Positions 50,816 through 60,401 are shown, counted from the first letter of the stretch. The stretch is DNA of 64,000 bases from Actinomadura rupiterrae (GCF_024172125.1 NZ_JAMZEA010000015.1:124001-188000), one strand, 5' to 3'. Notes: generated by a model from the sequence alone, not told the origin. Program-made: numbers and translations.

Positions 50816-51732
50816 GAGCCGGCGAGGACGCCCTGGACGAAGTAGCGCTGGAAGGCGAAGAAGACCGCCAGGGGGACGATCAGCGACAGGAACGCGCCCG
50901 GCGCCAGGATGTCGATGTTGCCGGTGAACTGCCGCATCTGCGACTGGAGCCACTTGGTCATCGGCTGGCTGCCGGTGTCGGCGAACACCAGCGCCACCAG
51001 CAGGTCGTTCCAGACCCAGAGGAACTGGAAGATCGCCAGCGACGCGATCGCCGGGCCGCCCAGCGGGAAGATCACCCGCCGGAAGATCGTCCACTCCGAG
51101 CCGCCGTCCATCCGCGCCGCTTCGAGCAGGTCCCGCGGGATGCCCGCGAAGAAGTTGCGCAGCAGGAAGATCGCGAACGGCAGGCCGAACGCGACGTGGA
51201 ACAGCACCACGCCGGTGATCGAGCCGAACAGGTGGAAGCTCCCGATCCGGACCGCGCCGTACAGCTTGGCGACCGGCAGCAGCGCCACCTGGACGGGCAC
51301 GACCAGCAGCCCGACCACGACCAGGAACAGCCAGTCGCGGCCCGGGAACTCCATCCACGCGAACGCGTACGCGGCCAGCGACGCGATCACCACGACCAGC
51401 AGCGTCGCCGGGACGGTGATCAGCACCGTGTTCCAGAACGAGTCGACGAAGTCGCCCTTGCCGAGCAGGTCGGAGTAGGCCGAGAAGGTCAGCTGGCTCG
51501 GCTTGGAGAACACCTTCCACCAGCCGGACGCGCCGTTGTCGGACGTCGACCGCAGCGACGCGACCAGCAGCCCGAACGTCGGCACCAGCCACACCAGCGC
51601 GACCACGATCAGCAGGAACTGCGCGAGCCCGCCGCCGATCCGGCCCACGATCCGCGCGGCGAGGCCGCGGCGCGGCGCGCCCGCCCCGTCGCGGGTCCCG
51701 GTAGGCGCCGTCCCGGTTTCGGTCGTGCTCAT
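50806..51732 (-). CDS. Sugar ABC transporter permease, MalG-like
   Basis: A 308-residue inner-membrane permease. A 30-residue hydrophilic head is followed by six membrane segments (first FLLIVVALVWLVPTFGLLVA) and the EAA loop IPRDLLEAARMDGGSEWTIFRRVIFP that docks on the ATPase. The end (FFAFQRYFVQGVLAGSVK) is typical of MalG-type subunits. Its ATG overlaps the stop of the other permease (ATGA), and it is the last gene of a four-gene operon. Substrate unknown; binding-protein type and ATPase type point to a carbohydrate. Confidence 0.92.
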   Translation of the reverse strand: MSTTETGTAPTGTRDGAGAPRRGLAARIVGRIGGGLAQFLLIVVALVWLVPTFGLLVASLRSTSDNGASGWWKVFSKPSQLTFSAYSDLLGKGDFVDSFWNTVLITVPATLLVVVIASLAAYAFAWMEFPGRDWLFLVVVGLLVVPVQVALLPVAKLYGAVRIGSFHLFGSITGVVLFHVAFGLPFAIFLLRNFFAGIPRDLLEAARMDGGSEWTIFRRVIFPLGGPAIASLAIFQFLWVWNDLLVALVFADTGSQPMTKWLQSQMRQFTGNIDILAPGAFLSLIVPLAVFFAFQRYFVQGVLAGSVK

Positions 51733-53453
51733 GCCCGCTCCTGCCGCAGCCGCCGGATGTTGAACAGCATGGCCGGGACGACCAGCAGGAACAGCAGCAC
51801 CGCGATCGCGCTGCCCTTCCCCGGGTCGTTCCCGCCGCCGAACGACTCGACCCACATCTGCAGCGCGAGGACGCTGGCGTGCGGGTCGCCGCCGCCGATG
51901 ATGAAGACCAGGTCGAAGACCTTCAGCACGTTGATGACCATCGTGACCAGCACGACCGTGAGCACCGGCGCCAGCAGCGGGATCGTCACCCGCCGGAACA
52001 CCTGCCACTCGGTCGCGCCGTCCACCCGCGCGGCCTCCAGCGCGTCCCGCGGGATCGCGGCGAGCCCGGCCGCGATGAGCACCATCGCGAAGCCCGACCA
52101 CACCCACAGGTACGACCCGATGATCGCCGGGGTGATGAGGGTGTTGCCGAGCCACTGCGCGCCGCCGTAGGACGCGGTGAAGTTCGACTTCGGCAGCCGC
52201 AGCGCGACCGGCCCGCCGCCCTTCACCTTCTTCATCGTGAAGGTGCCGTCATCGCGGGTGGTGGCCGTGCCGACGACCTTCCCGCCGCGGACGGCCTCGA
52301 CCTTGACGCGCGGCAGGCCCGACTCGCCCGCGTTCGGCTGGTTCGGCGTCCCGCCGCCGCCCTTGGTGAAGTCGAACCAGACCGCGCCGGTCAGCCCGCC
52401 GGGCTTGGCCGCCGGCGGCTGGACGGCCTGGACCGGCTTCTTGGGCAGGTCCTCCGGCTTGATCCGCAGCAGCGGCAGCAGCGCGGTCTGGCCCGCCGCG
52501 TACTGCCTGGTGCTGACGATCGAACCGTCGCCCTGCTGGCTGCCGAGCGCGTCCTTGCCGGGGCGCGGCCCGGCGCCCGGGTAGCCCGCGCCCGGCTCGA
52601 ACGTGTCGTGCACCGCGACCATCGCCGCGTTCGCCACGCCCATGTTCGGGTCCTGCTCGTACACCAGCCGGAAGATCACGCCGGACGCCAGGAACGACAC
52701 CGCCATCGGCATGAACACCACCAGCTTGAACGCGGTGGACCAGCGGATCCGCTCGGTGAGCACCGCGAAGATCAGCCCGATCACGGTGACCAGCGTCGGC
52801 GCGACGACCACCCAGATCGCGGTGTTCCGGACGGTCACCAGGTTGTCGTGGCCCTTGAAGATGCCGGTGTAGTTGTCCACCCCGGAGAACGAGTGGCCGT
52901 CCGCGCCGAAGAAGCTGCGCACCACCGAGAACGCGATCGGGTACACGACGAGAAACCCGAGCAGCACCAGCGCCGGCAGCAGGAACCCCGCCGCCAGCCA
53001 GGACGGCGGCCGCAACCCCCGCCCGCCCTTCACCGGCGCCGCCTTCACCACCGCGGGCGCCGCCGCAGCACCCCCCGCCACCACCGCAGGCTCCGCGCCC
53101 TCAGCGGAAGCGTCCTCCCCGGAGCCCGCCCCAGACGCGCCCTGCGCGGAGCCCGCGCCGGACACGCCTTGCGCAGAGCCCGCCCCAGACGCGCCCTGCG
53201 CAGAGCCCGCACCGGAAACGTCCTCGCCGGAATCGGCGCCAGACGCGCCCTGCGCGGAATCCGCGTCGGGCGTGCTCTGGGCGGAGGCCGGGCTGGACGT
53301 GCTCTGGGCGGAGGCTGGGGCGTTCGCGGGGGGCGGGGGCCCGGCGGGGGTGGGGTCCGCCGGGCCCGCGGGCCGGGTTTCGGGTGCGTGCGGCGTCTCG
53401 TCCTCGCGCGGCGTCCCGTCGTCACCGGACGCCGCGTCCTTCGGAGCCGTCAT
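51729..53453 (-). CDS. Sugar ABC transporter permease, MalF-like, with two unusual insertions
   Basis: A 574-residue permease, nearly twice the usual 300. Residues 1-145 are a Pro/Ala/Ser/Gly-rich cytosolic tail with about four near-repeats of GAGSAQG(A/V)S. Membrane segments run at about 152-178, 211-233 and 242-264. Residues 268-430 form a hydrophilic insert on the outer side, including a small beta-rich part (PRVKVEAVRGGKVVGTATTRDDGTF). Further segments and the EAA loop IPRDALEAARVDGATEWQVF (468-487) follow. It overlaps the MalG-like gene and starts 12 nt after the binding-protein stop. Together they should form the membrane channel of one importer. Confidence 0.9.
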   Translation of the reverse strand: MTAPKDAASGDDGTPREDETPHAPETRPAGPADPTPAGPPPPANAPASAQSTSSPASAQSTPDADSAQGASGADSGEDVSGAGSAQGASGAGSAQGVSGAGSAQGASGAGSGEDASAEGAEPAVVAGGAAAAPAVVKAAPVKGGRGLRPPSWLAAGFLLPALVLLGFLVVYPIAFSVVRSFFGADGHSFSGVDNYTGIFKGHDNLVTVRNTAIWVVVAPTLVTVIGLIFAVLTERIRWSTAFKLVVFMPMAVSFLASGVIFRLVYEQDPNMGVANAAMVAVHDTFEPGAGYPGAGPRPGKDALGSQQGDGSIVSTRQYAAGQTALLPLLRIKPEDLPKKPVQAVQPPAAKPGGLTGAVWFDFTKGGGGTPNQPNAGESGLPRVKVEAVRGGKVVGTATTRDDGTFTMKKVKGGGPVALRLPKSNFTASYGGAQWLGNTLITPAIIGSYLWVWSGFAMVLIAAGLAAIPRDALEAARVDGATEWQVFRRVTIPLLAPVLTVVLVTMVINVLKVFDLVFIIGGGDPHASVLALQMWVESFGGGNDPGKGSAIAVLLFLLVVPAMLFNIRRLRQERA

Positions 53454-53465
53454 GCGGGAACCGTC

Positions 53466-54791
53466 CTAGCTCTTGAAGGCCTTCGCGGCCTCGGACTCCA
53501 GCTTGTCCTGGGCGCCCTTGACGTCGGACGGCTTCTGCAGGAAGCCGCGCAGCGCCTCCCACTCGCCGGAGCCGGGCGTGCCGCCGAACGCGGCCGGGGC
53601 CAGGTCGGACATGTCGTAGCGGGCCGAGTCGCCGGCCTTCTGCATGGCCTCGATCAGCTGCTTGGCGACCGGGTCGGAGTAGGCGTCCGGGCCGACGTTC
53701 TTGTTCGGCGACAGGTAGCCGCCGATCTTCGCCCAGGTCTTGCCCGCGTCCGGCGACGCCAGGTACTTCATGAACTCCATCGCGCCCTTGCTGTCCTTCA
53801 GCGCGACCGCGACGTCACCGCCGAGGACGGCCGGGGCGGTGTTGCCCGCCTTCGGGAAGGGGAACACCTGCGCGTCGGTGCCGACCTTCGACTTGGTCGT
53901 GGAGATGTTGGCCGCGGCGAAGTCGCCGCCGTAGACCATCGCGGCCTTCTGCTGGCCGAACACCTGCGTGACCGACTCGTCGAACTTGGTCTTGGTCGCG
54001 GTGGCCAGGCCGCCCGCCATCCACTCCGGCTTGCCCCAGATCTTCCCCAGGGTCTGCAGCGCCGTCGCGACGGTCGGGTCCGTCCACTTGATCTCGTGCT
54101 TGGCGAGCTTGTCGTAGTTGTCCGGACCGGCCTGCGACAGGTAGACGTTCTCGAACCAGTCGGTCAGCGTCCAGGAGTCGGACGAGGCGCCCGCGACGGT
54201 GAACGGGGTCTGGCCCGCGTCCTGCAGCGTCCCGGCGGCCTTGACCAGCTCGTCGAAGGACTGCGGCGGGTTCACGCCCGCGTCCTGCAGCACCTTCGGC
54301 CGGTACCAGATGATCGACTTGTAGGCGGCCTTGGCGAGCACGCCGTAGGTCTGGCCCTTGGCCGAGGCAAGGTTCTTCCAGTACGGCGAGAAGTTCGCGT
54401 CGATCTCGCTGACCACGTCCGGCGTCAGCGGCTTGAGGCTGCCCTTGGCCGCGTACTGCTGCAGCAGGCCCGGCTGCGGCAGGATCGCGATGTCCGGGGG
54501 GTTCTTGGCCGCGATGCGCGGGCCGAGGTAGGCGTCGGTGTTCTCACCGGTGGACGCGTAGGACACCGTCGCGCCGGTCTTCTTCTCGAACGCCTTCAGG
54601 ACCTCGCGGAAGTTCTGCTCCTCCGTGCCCGTCCACTTGGCCGCGACCTCGATCTTGACGCCCTTGAGCGCGCTGCCCTGCGTCGAGCCGCCGTCGTCCT
54701 TCTTCTTGTCGCCGCCGCCGCACGCTGCCGCCGCCGAGAGCGCCAGACCCGCGACGACCGCGGCGCTGATGACCCGCCTGCCAGTCCTCAT
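53466..54791 (-). CDS. Extracellular solute-binding lipoprotein (family 1, sugar type)
   Basis: A 441-residue lipoprotein with signal peptide and lipobox SAAAAC (Cys24), followed by a Gly/Lys/Asp linker. The mature part has the family 1 binding-protein pattern: LKAFEKKTGATVSYAS, PPDIAILPQPGLLQQYA, YGVLAKAAYKSIIWYRPKVL, AMVYGGDF and AMEFMKYLASPDAGKTWAKIGGYLSPN. It should capture a sugar or sugar derivative outside the cell and deliver it to the two permeases. Its ATG overlaps the stop of the ATPase gene (ATGA). The substrate cannot be told from sequence by eye. Confidence 0.93.
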   Translation of the reverse strand: MRTGRRVISAAVVAGLALSAAAACGGGDKKKDDGGSTQGSALKGVKIEVAAKWTGTEEQNFREVLKAFEKKTGATVSYASTGENTDAYLGPRIAAKNPPDIAILPQPGLLQQYAAKGSLKPLTPDVVSEIDANFSPYWKNLASAKGQTYGVLAKAAYKSIIWYRPKVLQDAGVNPPQSFDELVKAAGTLQDAGQTPFTVAGASSDSWTLTDWFENVYLSQAGPDNYDKLAKHEIKWTDPTVATALQTLGKIWGKPEWMAGGLATATKTKFDESVTQVFGQQKAAMVYGGDFAAANISTTKSKVGTDAQVFPFPKAGNTAPAVLGGDVAVALKDSKGAMEFMKYLASPDAGKTWAKIGGYLSPNKNVGPDAYSDPVAKQLIEAMQKAGDSARYDMSDLAPAAFGGTPGSGEWEALRGFLQKPSDVKGAQDKLESEAAKAFKS

Positions 54792-56038
54792 TCCTCATCC
54801 TCCCTGGACGAACCGGCGTCCCCGCCCCAGATCGCGGAGCCGGACTCGATATCGAAGAAGTGCAGGCGTCCGGTGTCGACATGCACCGTCACCGGGTCGC
54901 CGGCCTTGACCGCGGTGCGCGGGCTGAACCGCGCGACGAGGTCGGTGTGCGGGCCCTCCAGCGCGCCGAGCACGTCGGTGCCCGCGTCCCGCGCCAGCTC
55001 CCGCGTGTCGTCGGTGACCACCTGGGCCGCCTCGACGTTGAAGTGCACCAGCACGTCGGAGCCCATCGCCTCCACCAGGTCGGCGGCGGAGACGAGGGTG
55101 CCGCCCCCGCCGGCCGTGGCGGTGGCGCCGCCGTCGGCGCCGACGAGCGCGGCGTCCTCCATGTCCTCGGGCCGGATCCCGACCACGAGGTCCTTGCCGA
55201 AGTACCCGCGCAGCGCCGGACGCCCCTCCAGCACCGACGCGGGGAGATCGAGGTCCTGCCCGCCGACGGTCAGCCGCGCGGCGCCCTCGTCACCGGACAG
55301 CGAACCCTTCAGCAGGTTCATCGCCGGCGAGCCGATGAAGCCCGCGACGAACAGGTTCGCGGGCCGGTCGTAGAGCTCCTGCGGCGGCGCGACCTGCTGC
55401 AGGACGCCCTTCTTCATCACCGCGACCCGGTCGCCGAGCGTCATCGCCTCGGTCTGGTCGTGCGTGACGTAGACGGTCGTGACGCCGAGGTCGCGCTGGA
55501 TGCGGGCGATCTCGGCGCGCATCTGGACGCGCAGCTTGGCGTCCAGGTTCGACAGCGGCTCGTCCATCAGGAACGCCTGCGGCTGCCGGACGATCGCGCG
55601 GCCCATCGCGACCCGCTGGCGCTGCCCTCCGGACAGGTTGCGCGGCTTCTTGTCGAGGTACTCGCTGAGCCCGAGGATCTCGGCGGCCCGGTCCACCTGC
55701 TTGCGGATCTCCGCCTTGGGGACCTTGCGCAGCGACAGCCCGAAGCCGATGTTGTCGCGGACCGACAGGTGCGGGTAGAGCGCGTAGCTCTGGAACACCA
55801 TCGCGACGTCGCGGTCCCGGGACGGCACCCGGTTCACCACGCGCTCGCCGATCGCGATCTCGCCCTCGGAGATCTCCTCCAGGCCCGCGAGCATCCGCAG
55901 CGCGGTGGTCTTGCCGCAGCCGGACGGCCCGACCAGCACCAGGAACTCGCCGTCGGCGATGTCGAGGTCGAGGTCGGTCACGGCGCGGGTTCCGTCCGCG
56001 TAGACCTTCCCGACCCCCCGCAGGGCGACCTCTGCCAC
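54788..56038 (-). CDS. ABC transporter ATPase, MalK/UgpC/MsmK type
   Basis: A 416-residue cytosolic ATPase. Walker A GPSGCGKTT (about 38-46), Q-loop MVFQSYALYPHLSV, signature LSGGQRQRVAMGRA, Walker B AFLMDEPLSNLDA, H-loop VYVTHDQTEAM. The last 150 residues form the TOBE-like regulatory domain of this subfamily (LVVGIRPEDMEDA). GTG 56038 has GGGAGGAG 7 nt upstream. It is the first gene of the operon ATPase, binding protein, permease, permease, in which each junction is overlapping or 12 nt long. MalK-type ATPases can also energise other importers in the same cell. Confidence 0.94.
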   Translation of the reverse strand: MAEVALRGVGKVYADGTRAVTDLDLDIADGEFLVLVGPSGCGKTTALRMLAGLEEISEGEIAIGERVVNRVPSRDRDVAMVFQSYALYPHLSVRDNIGFGLSLRKVPKAEIRKQVDRAAEILGLSEYLDKKPRNLSGGQRQRVAMGRAIVRQPQAFLMDEPLSNLDAKLRVQMRAEIARIQRDLGVTTVYVTHDQTEAMTLGDRVAVMKKGVLQQVAPPQELYDRPANLFVAGFIGSPAMNLLKGSLSGDEGAARLTVGGQDLDLPASVLEGRPALRGYFGKDLVVGIRPEDMEDAALVGADGGATATAGGGGTLVSAADLVEAMGSDVLVHFNVEAAQVVTDDTRELARDAGTDVLGALEGPHTDLVARFSPRTAVKAGDPVTVHVDTGRLHFFDIESGSAIWGGDAGSSREDEE

Positions 56039-56206
56039 GGTCTCTCCTCCCTCTGCGGGCCGGCCACGGCCCGGCGTCCTGTGTTACTCCGCTGTAAACC
56101 CCGCCGGATGCTCCTAGGAGGTACATGGACACGCCACGCGAGCGCAACAGGCGGGAGGCGTGCGTTCCGCTTTGGTATGGAGATCGTTATACGGCTTTTC
56201 ACGAAC

Positions 56207-56237
56207 GAGGGCGGGCCCGCTGCGCGGACCCGCCCTC
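56207..56237 (-). terminator. Hairpin after the M24 peptidase gene
   Basis: A 13-bp stem with one mismatch (GAGGGCGGGTCCG against CGGGCCCGCCCTC on the minus strand, loop CGCAG), about 30 nt past the peptidase stop. No strong T-run follows. Confidence 0.55.
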
Positions 56238-56265
56238 GGCGGTTCGGAGGTCTGCCTGGGCTTTG

Positions 56266-57387
56266 TCAGCCGACGACGACCAGGCTGTGGCTCGTGTTGT
56301 TCATGGACGCGTAACCGTCCTCGGTGCACACCACGATGTCCTCGATGCGCGCGCCGTGCTCGCCCGGGTAGATGCCCGGTTCGACCGAGAACGCCATGCC
56401 CGGCTCCAGCGGCTCGGTGTTGCCCGCGACGATGTACGGCTCCTCGTGCGTCTCCAGCCCGATGCCGTGCCCGGTGCGGTGGATGAAGTACTCGCCGTAC
56501 CCGGCTCCGGTGATGAGGTCGCGCGCGGCGGCGTCCACCGCCTCGGGCGTCACGCCGGGGCTGACGGTGTCGCAGGCGACGCGCTGCGCCTCCTCCAGCA
56601 CCGCGTAGTACGCCCGGAAGTCGGCGGGCGCCTCGCCGATGCAGTAGGTGCGGGTGGAGTCGGAGCAGTACCCGCTCGGCATCTGGCCGCCGATGTCCAC
56701 CACGATCGGCTCGCCCGCCGCGATGACCCGGTCGGACAGCTCGGCGTGCGGGTTCGCGCCGTTCGGGCCGGACCCGACGATGATGAAGTCGACCGTCGAG
56801 TGGCCCTCCTCCAGGATCGCGTCGTGGATGTCGCGGCCGACCTCGCGCTCGGTGCGTCCCGGACGCAGGAACTCCGGCACCCGGCGGTGCACCCGGTCGA
56901 TCGCCTCGCCCGCCTCGCGCAGCGCCGCGACCTCGGCGGCGGACTTGCGCATCCGCAGCTCGCGCAGGACGGTCCCGGCGAGCACCTGCTCCGCGCCCGG
57001 CATCGCGTCGCGGAACCGCAGCGTCATCATCGCCCACATCCGGTCGGCCAGCCCGACCTTCCCGCCGGACGCGCCGAGCCGCCGCGCGACCAGCGCGTAC
57101 GGGTCGTCCGTCTCGTCCCACGGGACGAGCTCCACGCCGAGCTCGCCCGCGGGCGACTCCTGCGCGGCGGGCAGCTCCAGCCGCGGCACCACCAGGAACG
57201 GCTCGCCCTCCGCGGGCACCGCCAGGCAGGTCAGCCGCTCCAGCGGCAGCGCGTCGTAGCCGCTGACGTACCGCAGGTCCGGCCCAGGCGTCAGCAGCAG
57301 CGCGGACAGGCCCGCCTTCGCGGTCGCCTCCTGCACCACCTGGACGCGCTCGCGCGGATACAACGCCCTTGTCACATCCGTGTTCAT
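56266..57387 (-). CDS. M24-family metallopeptidase, Xaa-Pro aminopeptidase type
   Basis: A 373-residue cytosolic enzyme: N-terminal creatinase-like domain (about 1-130), C-terminal pita-bread domain. All five metal ligands are visible: Asp in VVDIGG, Asp in SDSTRTY, His in HRTGHGIGLETHEEP, Glu in FSVEPGIY, Glu in ARIEDIVV. It should remove an N-terminal residue next to proline, or cleave a related Xaa-Pro dipeptide. Start ATG 57387 fits the family N-terminus, but its ribosome site is poor; a longer frame upstream would lie over the divergent promoter region. Divergent from the PP2C phosphatase. Confidence 0.9.
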   Translation of the reverse strand: MNTDVTRALYPRERVQVVQEATAKAGLSALLLTPGPDLRYVSGYDALPLERLTCLAVPAEGEPFLVVPRLELPAAQESPAGELGVELVPWDETDDPYALVARRLGASGGKVGLADRMWAMMTLRFRDAMPGAEQVLAGTVLRELRMRKSAAEVAALREAGEAIDRVHRRVPEFLRPGRTEREVGRDIHDAILEEGHSTVDFIIVGSGPNGANPHAELSDRVIAAGEPIVVDIGGQMPSGYCSDSTRTYCIGEAPADFRAYYAVLEEAQRVACDTVSPGVTPEAVDAAARDLITGAGYGEYFIHRTGHGIGLETHEEPYIVAGNTEPLEPGMAFSVEPGIYPGEHGARIEDIVVCTEDGYASMNNTSHSLVVVG

Positions 57388-57602
57388 GCTGGTCGCAAGG
57401 TCTCGTGCGCGCGCGGTGGCGGCACCGAAAACCCGCTTCCTCCTTCCCGCTAAACCGGCCCCTGTTACATTCTGTACATGCTCCGACACTGGCACGCCAT
57501 GTCCGGATACCGCTCCAGGATCGCAGGAGTCCCGGTCCGCCGTCGCGCCGGGCTGCCCTCGCCGTCCCCGAGCCGCCGGGCCTGACCCCGACGGGAGTTC
57601 CG

Positions 57603-60401
57603 GTGACGCACCAGCCTCAGCGCGCGGGCCCACCCGGGCCACCCGGCCCCGCCGGGCCCGTTCCCGCTGCCGCTCCCGGCCCCGGACCCGCCACGCCCGA
57701 ACAGGCACAACGGGCGGAAGGGACGGAACGGGCTCAGTCCGGCGCGGAACTCATCGTCGTCGTCGAACGCCTGCGCGCCGAGCTGGACGCACAGCGCCGC
57801 GAGCTGCGCTCCCGCACGGTCGTCGAGCAGGCGAAGGGCCTCCTCGCCGAGCGCCTCGGCTGCGGGGTCGAGACCGCCTACGAACGCCTCCTGCGCCTGG
57901 CCTCCGACAGCGGTGTCGAGGCCCCCGTCGCCGCGGCCCTCCTCCTGGGCACAGACGTGGACGTCGTCGACATCCCGGACCGTCCGGCCGACGCCGTCTT
58001 CGACCCCGCCACCTACCTCTCACCCGCGCAGGACGCCTCGTCCAGCACAGCGCCCCAGCTACCGCACCCCACACCCCCGTCCGACACGAGCACACGCGCG
58101 GACGCGACGTCCACAGCAGGCACGCCGACCCAGGTACCGGACGCAACGGAAAGCGCGGCTTCCGTACCGGACGCGGTGGGCCCCGTCGGCACGGCTGTAG
58201 GCACACCGAGCCTGGTGGAGGACGCAACGGAAAGCGCGGCTCCCGCGTCGGACGCGATGGGCCCCGCCGACGCGGCTGTAGGCACGCCGAACTTGGTCGG
58301 GGACGCATCAGGCGCGGCTTCCGCGGCGGACGGGGTGGGTTCTGCTGTTGCGGTCGGCGCGGCGGGGCGCGTGGGGAGTGCCGACGCGTTGCCGGCGGCG
58401 TTGGGGGCGGCTCGGCATCTGGCGGCGGCGGCGTTCGCGGAGGCGCGTAGCGGGGACGAGCTGGCGCGGCGGCTGGCCGAGGAGGCGCTCGGCTGGCTGG
58501 GAGCGAAAATGGTGCTGCTGACCTGCCTGGAGCCGGACGGCGCGCTGCGCGTCGCGGGGGCGCACGGGCTGCCCGCGCACGTGGTCAGCGAGTGGGCGCG
58601 CATCCCGCCGCACGGGAACGTCGGGCAGATCCGGGCGGTGCGCGGCGGAGCGCCGTTGTGGAAAGCCGATCCCGCGGTGGTCGCGCTGGTCGGGGCGGCG
58701 GCGCGGCTGCCGGGGCCGCACTCGTGCCTGCCGCTGACCGTCCGCGGACGCGTCGTCGGGGCGGTCGAGGTCGCCTGGACGCCCGGGACGGCCCTGGACG
58801 AGGGCGCGCGCCACTACGTCCGGTCGGTGGCGGCGGCGTGCGCGCGGCGGCTGGCGGAGCTGGCGCCCGCGGCGGGCGACGCGGCGGGGGCGCCGTGGCT
58901 GCGGGCCGTGCTGGACGCGATCCAGACGCCGTCCGCGCTGATGTCGCCGGTGCGCGACGCGTCCGGGCGGGTGGTCGACTTCCAGGTGGACGCGGTGAAC
59001 TCGGAGGCGACCGACCTGCCCGGCCGCCGCCCGGCGGAGATCGTCGGGGCGCGGCTGCTGGAGACCTACCCGGGGCTGGCGGTCGCCGGGCTGTTCGCCG
59101 ACTACGTCCGGGTGCTGGAGACCGGCGTCCCGCTGCGCGTGGGTCCGCGCCCGTACACCGCGCTGAACGGCGGCGGGCCGAGGGTGCCGACGACGCTCAC
59201 CGTGCGGGCGGCGCGGGTCGGCGGCGGGGTGCTGGCGTCCTGGCAGTTCCACGGCGACTCGGCGGACCTGGCCGCGCAGCTGGCGCAGGCGCAGCGGCTG
59301 GGGAACCTCGGCTGGTCCCGGTGGGACCTGACGACCGGCGAGGTGGCCTGGTCGGACCAGCTGTACACGATCTTCGGCCGGTCCCGGGCGGCGGGCCCGC
59401 TGCCGCCCGCGCGGCTCGCCGAGTGCGTCGTCCCGGAGGACCTGCCGCGCGCCGAGCACATGATGCGCACGCTGCTCGGCCGCCGCGAGCCCGCGGACGT
59501 GGAGCTGCGGATCAGGGTCGGCGCGGACGTCCGGCACCTGCGGGTGATGGCCGAGCCGATCCTGGACCCGCTGGGCGGGCCGGTCGCGCTGCACACGGTG
59601 TTCCAGGACGTGTCGCAGCGCCGCCGCTCGGACGAGGTGCTCGCGGCGACCCGGCAGCAGCTCCAGCGCGAGCGGCAGCGGATCGCCGAGGAGCGGCACA
59701 TCGCGGTGGAGCTCCAGCGGGCGATCCTGCCGCTGCCGCGAGGCCCGCGGACGCTGCCCGGTGTGCGGGTGGCCGTCCGGTACCTGCCCGCGCAGTCGCA
59801 GACGCGCGTCGGCGGCGACTGGTACGAGGCGACGGCGCTGTCGGACGACGAGGTGTTCCTGGCCGTCGGGGACGTGTCGGGGCACGGGCTGGCCGCTGCG
59901 GCGGCGATGGCGCGGCTGCGGAACGCGCTGTCCGGGCTGTCCTGCACCGGCGCTCCCCCGCACCAGCTGCTGCGGTGGCTGAACCGGCTGGTGATGCACC
60001 GCCGCCGGTCGCTGACGGCGAGCGTGATCGCGGCCCGGTTCCGGCCGGAGACGCGCGAGCTGGACTGGGCGCGGGCCGGGCATCCGCCGCCGGTGCTGCT
60101 GCGCGCGGGCCGTGCCGAGCTGCTGGACGGCCCGGACGGCGTGCTGCTCGGCGCGCTGGACGATCCGCCGCTGGAGCTGGCGACGCTGAAGATGGAGCGC
60201 GGCGACCTGCTGCTCCTGTACACCGACGGGCTCGTGGAGCGGCGCGACCGGGACCTGACGGAGGGTTTCGGACTGCTTCGGGACGCCGTCCAGGAGCGTC
60301 CGGAAGCCGAGCCGGACGAGCTGATCGAGCACGTCCTGACCGCCCTCGGCGCCGCCAACCCCAACGACGACACCTGCCTGCTCGCGCTGCGAGTCACCTG
60401 A
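57603..60401 (+). CDS. Multidomain PP2C (SpoIIE/RsbU) phosphatase with ANTAR, GAF and PAS domains
   Basis: A 932-residue signalling protein. Order: Pro/Ala-rich head; ANTAR-like helices about 52-116 (TVVEQAKGLLAERLGCG...AYERLLRLA); an acidic repeat linker about 120-260; GAF about 262-422; two PAS-like domains about 435-680; short coiled coil (RQQLQRERQRIAEERHIAVELQRAIL); PP2C about 690-932 with GGDWYE, VGDVSGHG, LLYTDGLVE and NDDTCLLAL, so the metal-binding Asp residues are present. Known RsbU/SpoIIE-like enzymes dephosphorylate anti-anti-sigma factors. ANTAR usually binds RNA, so joining it to a phosphatase is notable. No membrane segment. GTG 57603 has GGGAG 5 nt upstream; a longer frame starts at 57369 without a good site. 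Confidence 0.88.
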   Translation: MTHQPQRAGPPGPPGPAGPVPAAAPGPGPATPEQAQRAEGTERAQSGAELIVVVERLRAELDAQRRELRSRTVVEQAKGLLAERLGCGVETAYERLLRLASDSGVEAPVAAALLLGTDVDVVDIPDRPADAVFDPATYLSPAQDASSSTAPQLPHPTPPSDTSTRADATSTAGTPTQVPDATESAASVPDAVGPVGTAVGTPSLVEDATESAAPASDAMGPADAAVGTPNLVGDASGAASAADGVGSAVAVGAAGRVGSADALPAALGAARHLAAAAFAEARSGDELARRLAEEALGWLGAKMVLLTCLEPDGALRVAGAHGLPAHVVSEWARIPPHGNVGQIRAVRGGAPLWKADPAVVALVGAAARLPGPHSCLPLTVRGRVVGAVEVAWTPGTALDEGARHYVRSVAAACARRLAELAPAAGDAAGAPWLRAVLDAIQTPSALMSPVRDASGRVVDFQVDAVNSEATDLPGRRPAEIVGARLLETYPGLAVAGLFADYVRVLETGVPLRVGPRPYTALNGGGPRVPTTLTVRAARVGGGVLASWQFHGDSADLAAQLAQAQRLGNLGWSRWDLTTGEVAWSDQLYTIFGRSRAAGPLPPARLAECVVPEDLPRAEHMMRTLLGRREPADVELRIRVGADVRHLRVMAEPILDPLGGPVALHTVFQDVSQRRRSDEVLAATRQQLQRERQRIAEERHIAVELQRAILPLPRGPRTLPGVRVAVRYLPAQSQTRVGGDWYEATALSDDEVFLAVGDVSGHGLAAAAAMARLRNALSGLSCTGAPPHQLLRWLNRLVMHRRRSLTASVIAARFRPETRELDWARAGHPPPVLLRAGRAELLDGPDGVLLGALDDPPLELATLKMERGDLLLLYTDGLVERRDRDLTEGFGLLRDAVQERPEAEPDELIEHVLTALGAANPNDDTCLLALRVT
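58140..58340 (+). repeat. In-frame 81-bp repeat inside the phosphatase gene
   Basis: About 2.5 copies start at 58140, 58221 and 58302 (GACGCAACGGAAAGCGCGGC), each coding for 27 residues of acidic Ala/Gly-rich linker. The period is a multiple of three, so copy number can change without breaking the protein. Confidence 0.85.

Noticed and set aside
56125..57453. Plus-strand frame of 442 codons behind a good GGAGG site.
   Set aside because: It is antisense to the M24 peptidase, whose five metal ligands are intact; the GGAGG is part of the small palindrome CTCCTAGGAG.
57461..57485. AT-richer GTTACATTCTGTACATG as an operator between the peptidase and phosphatase genes.
   Set aside because: The half-sites are too short and imperfect to separate from chance; it may simply be the divergent promoter.
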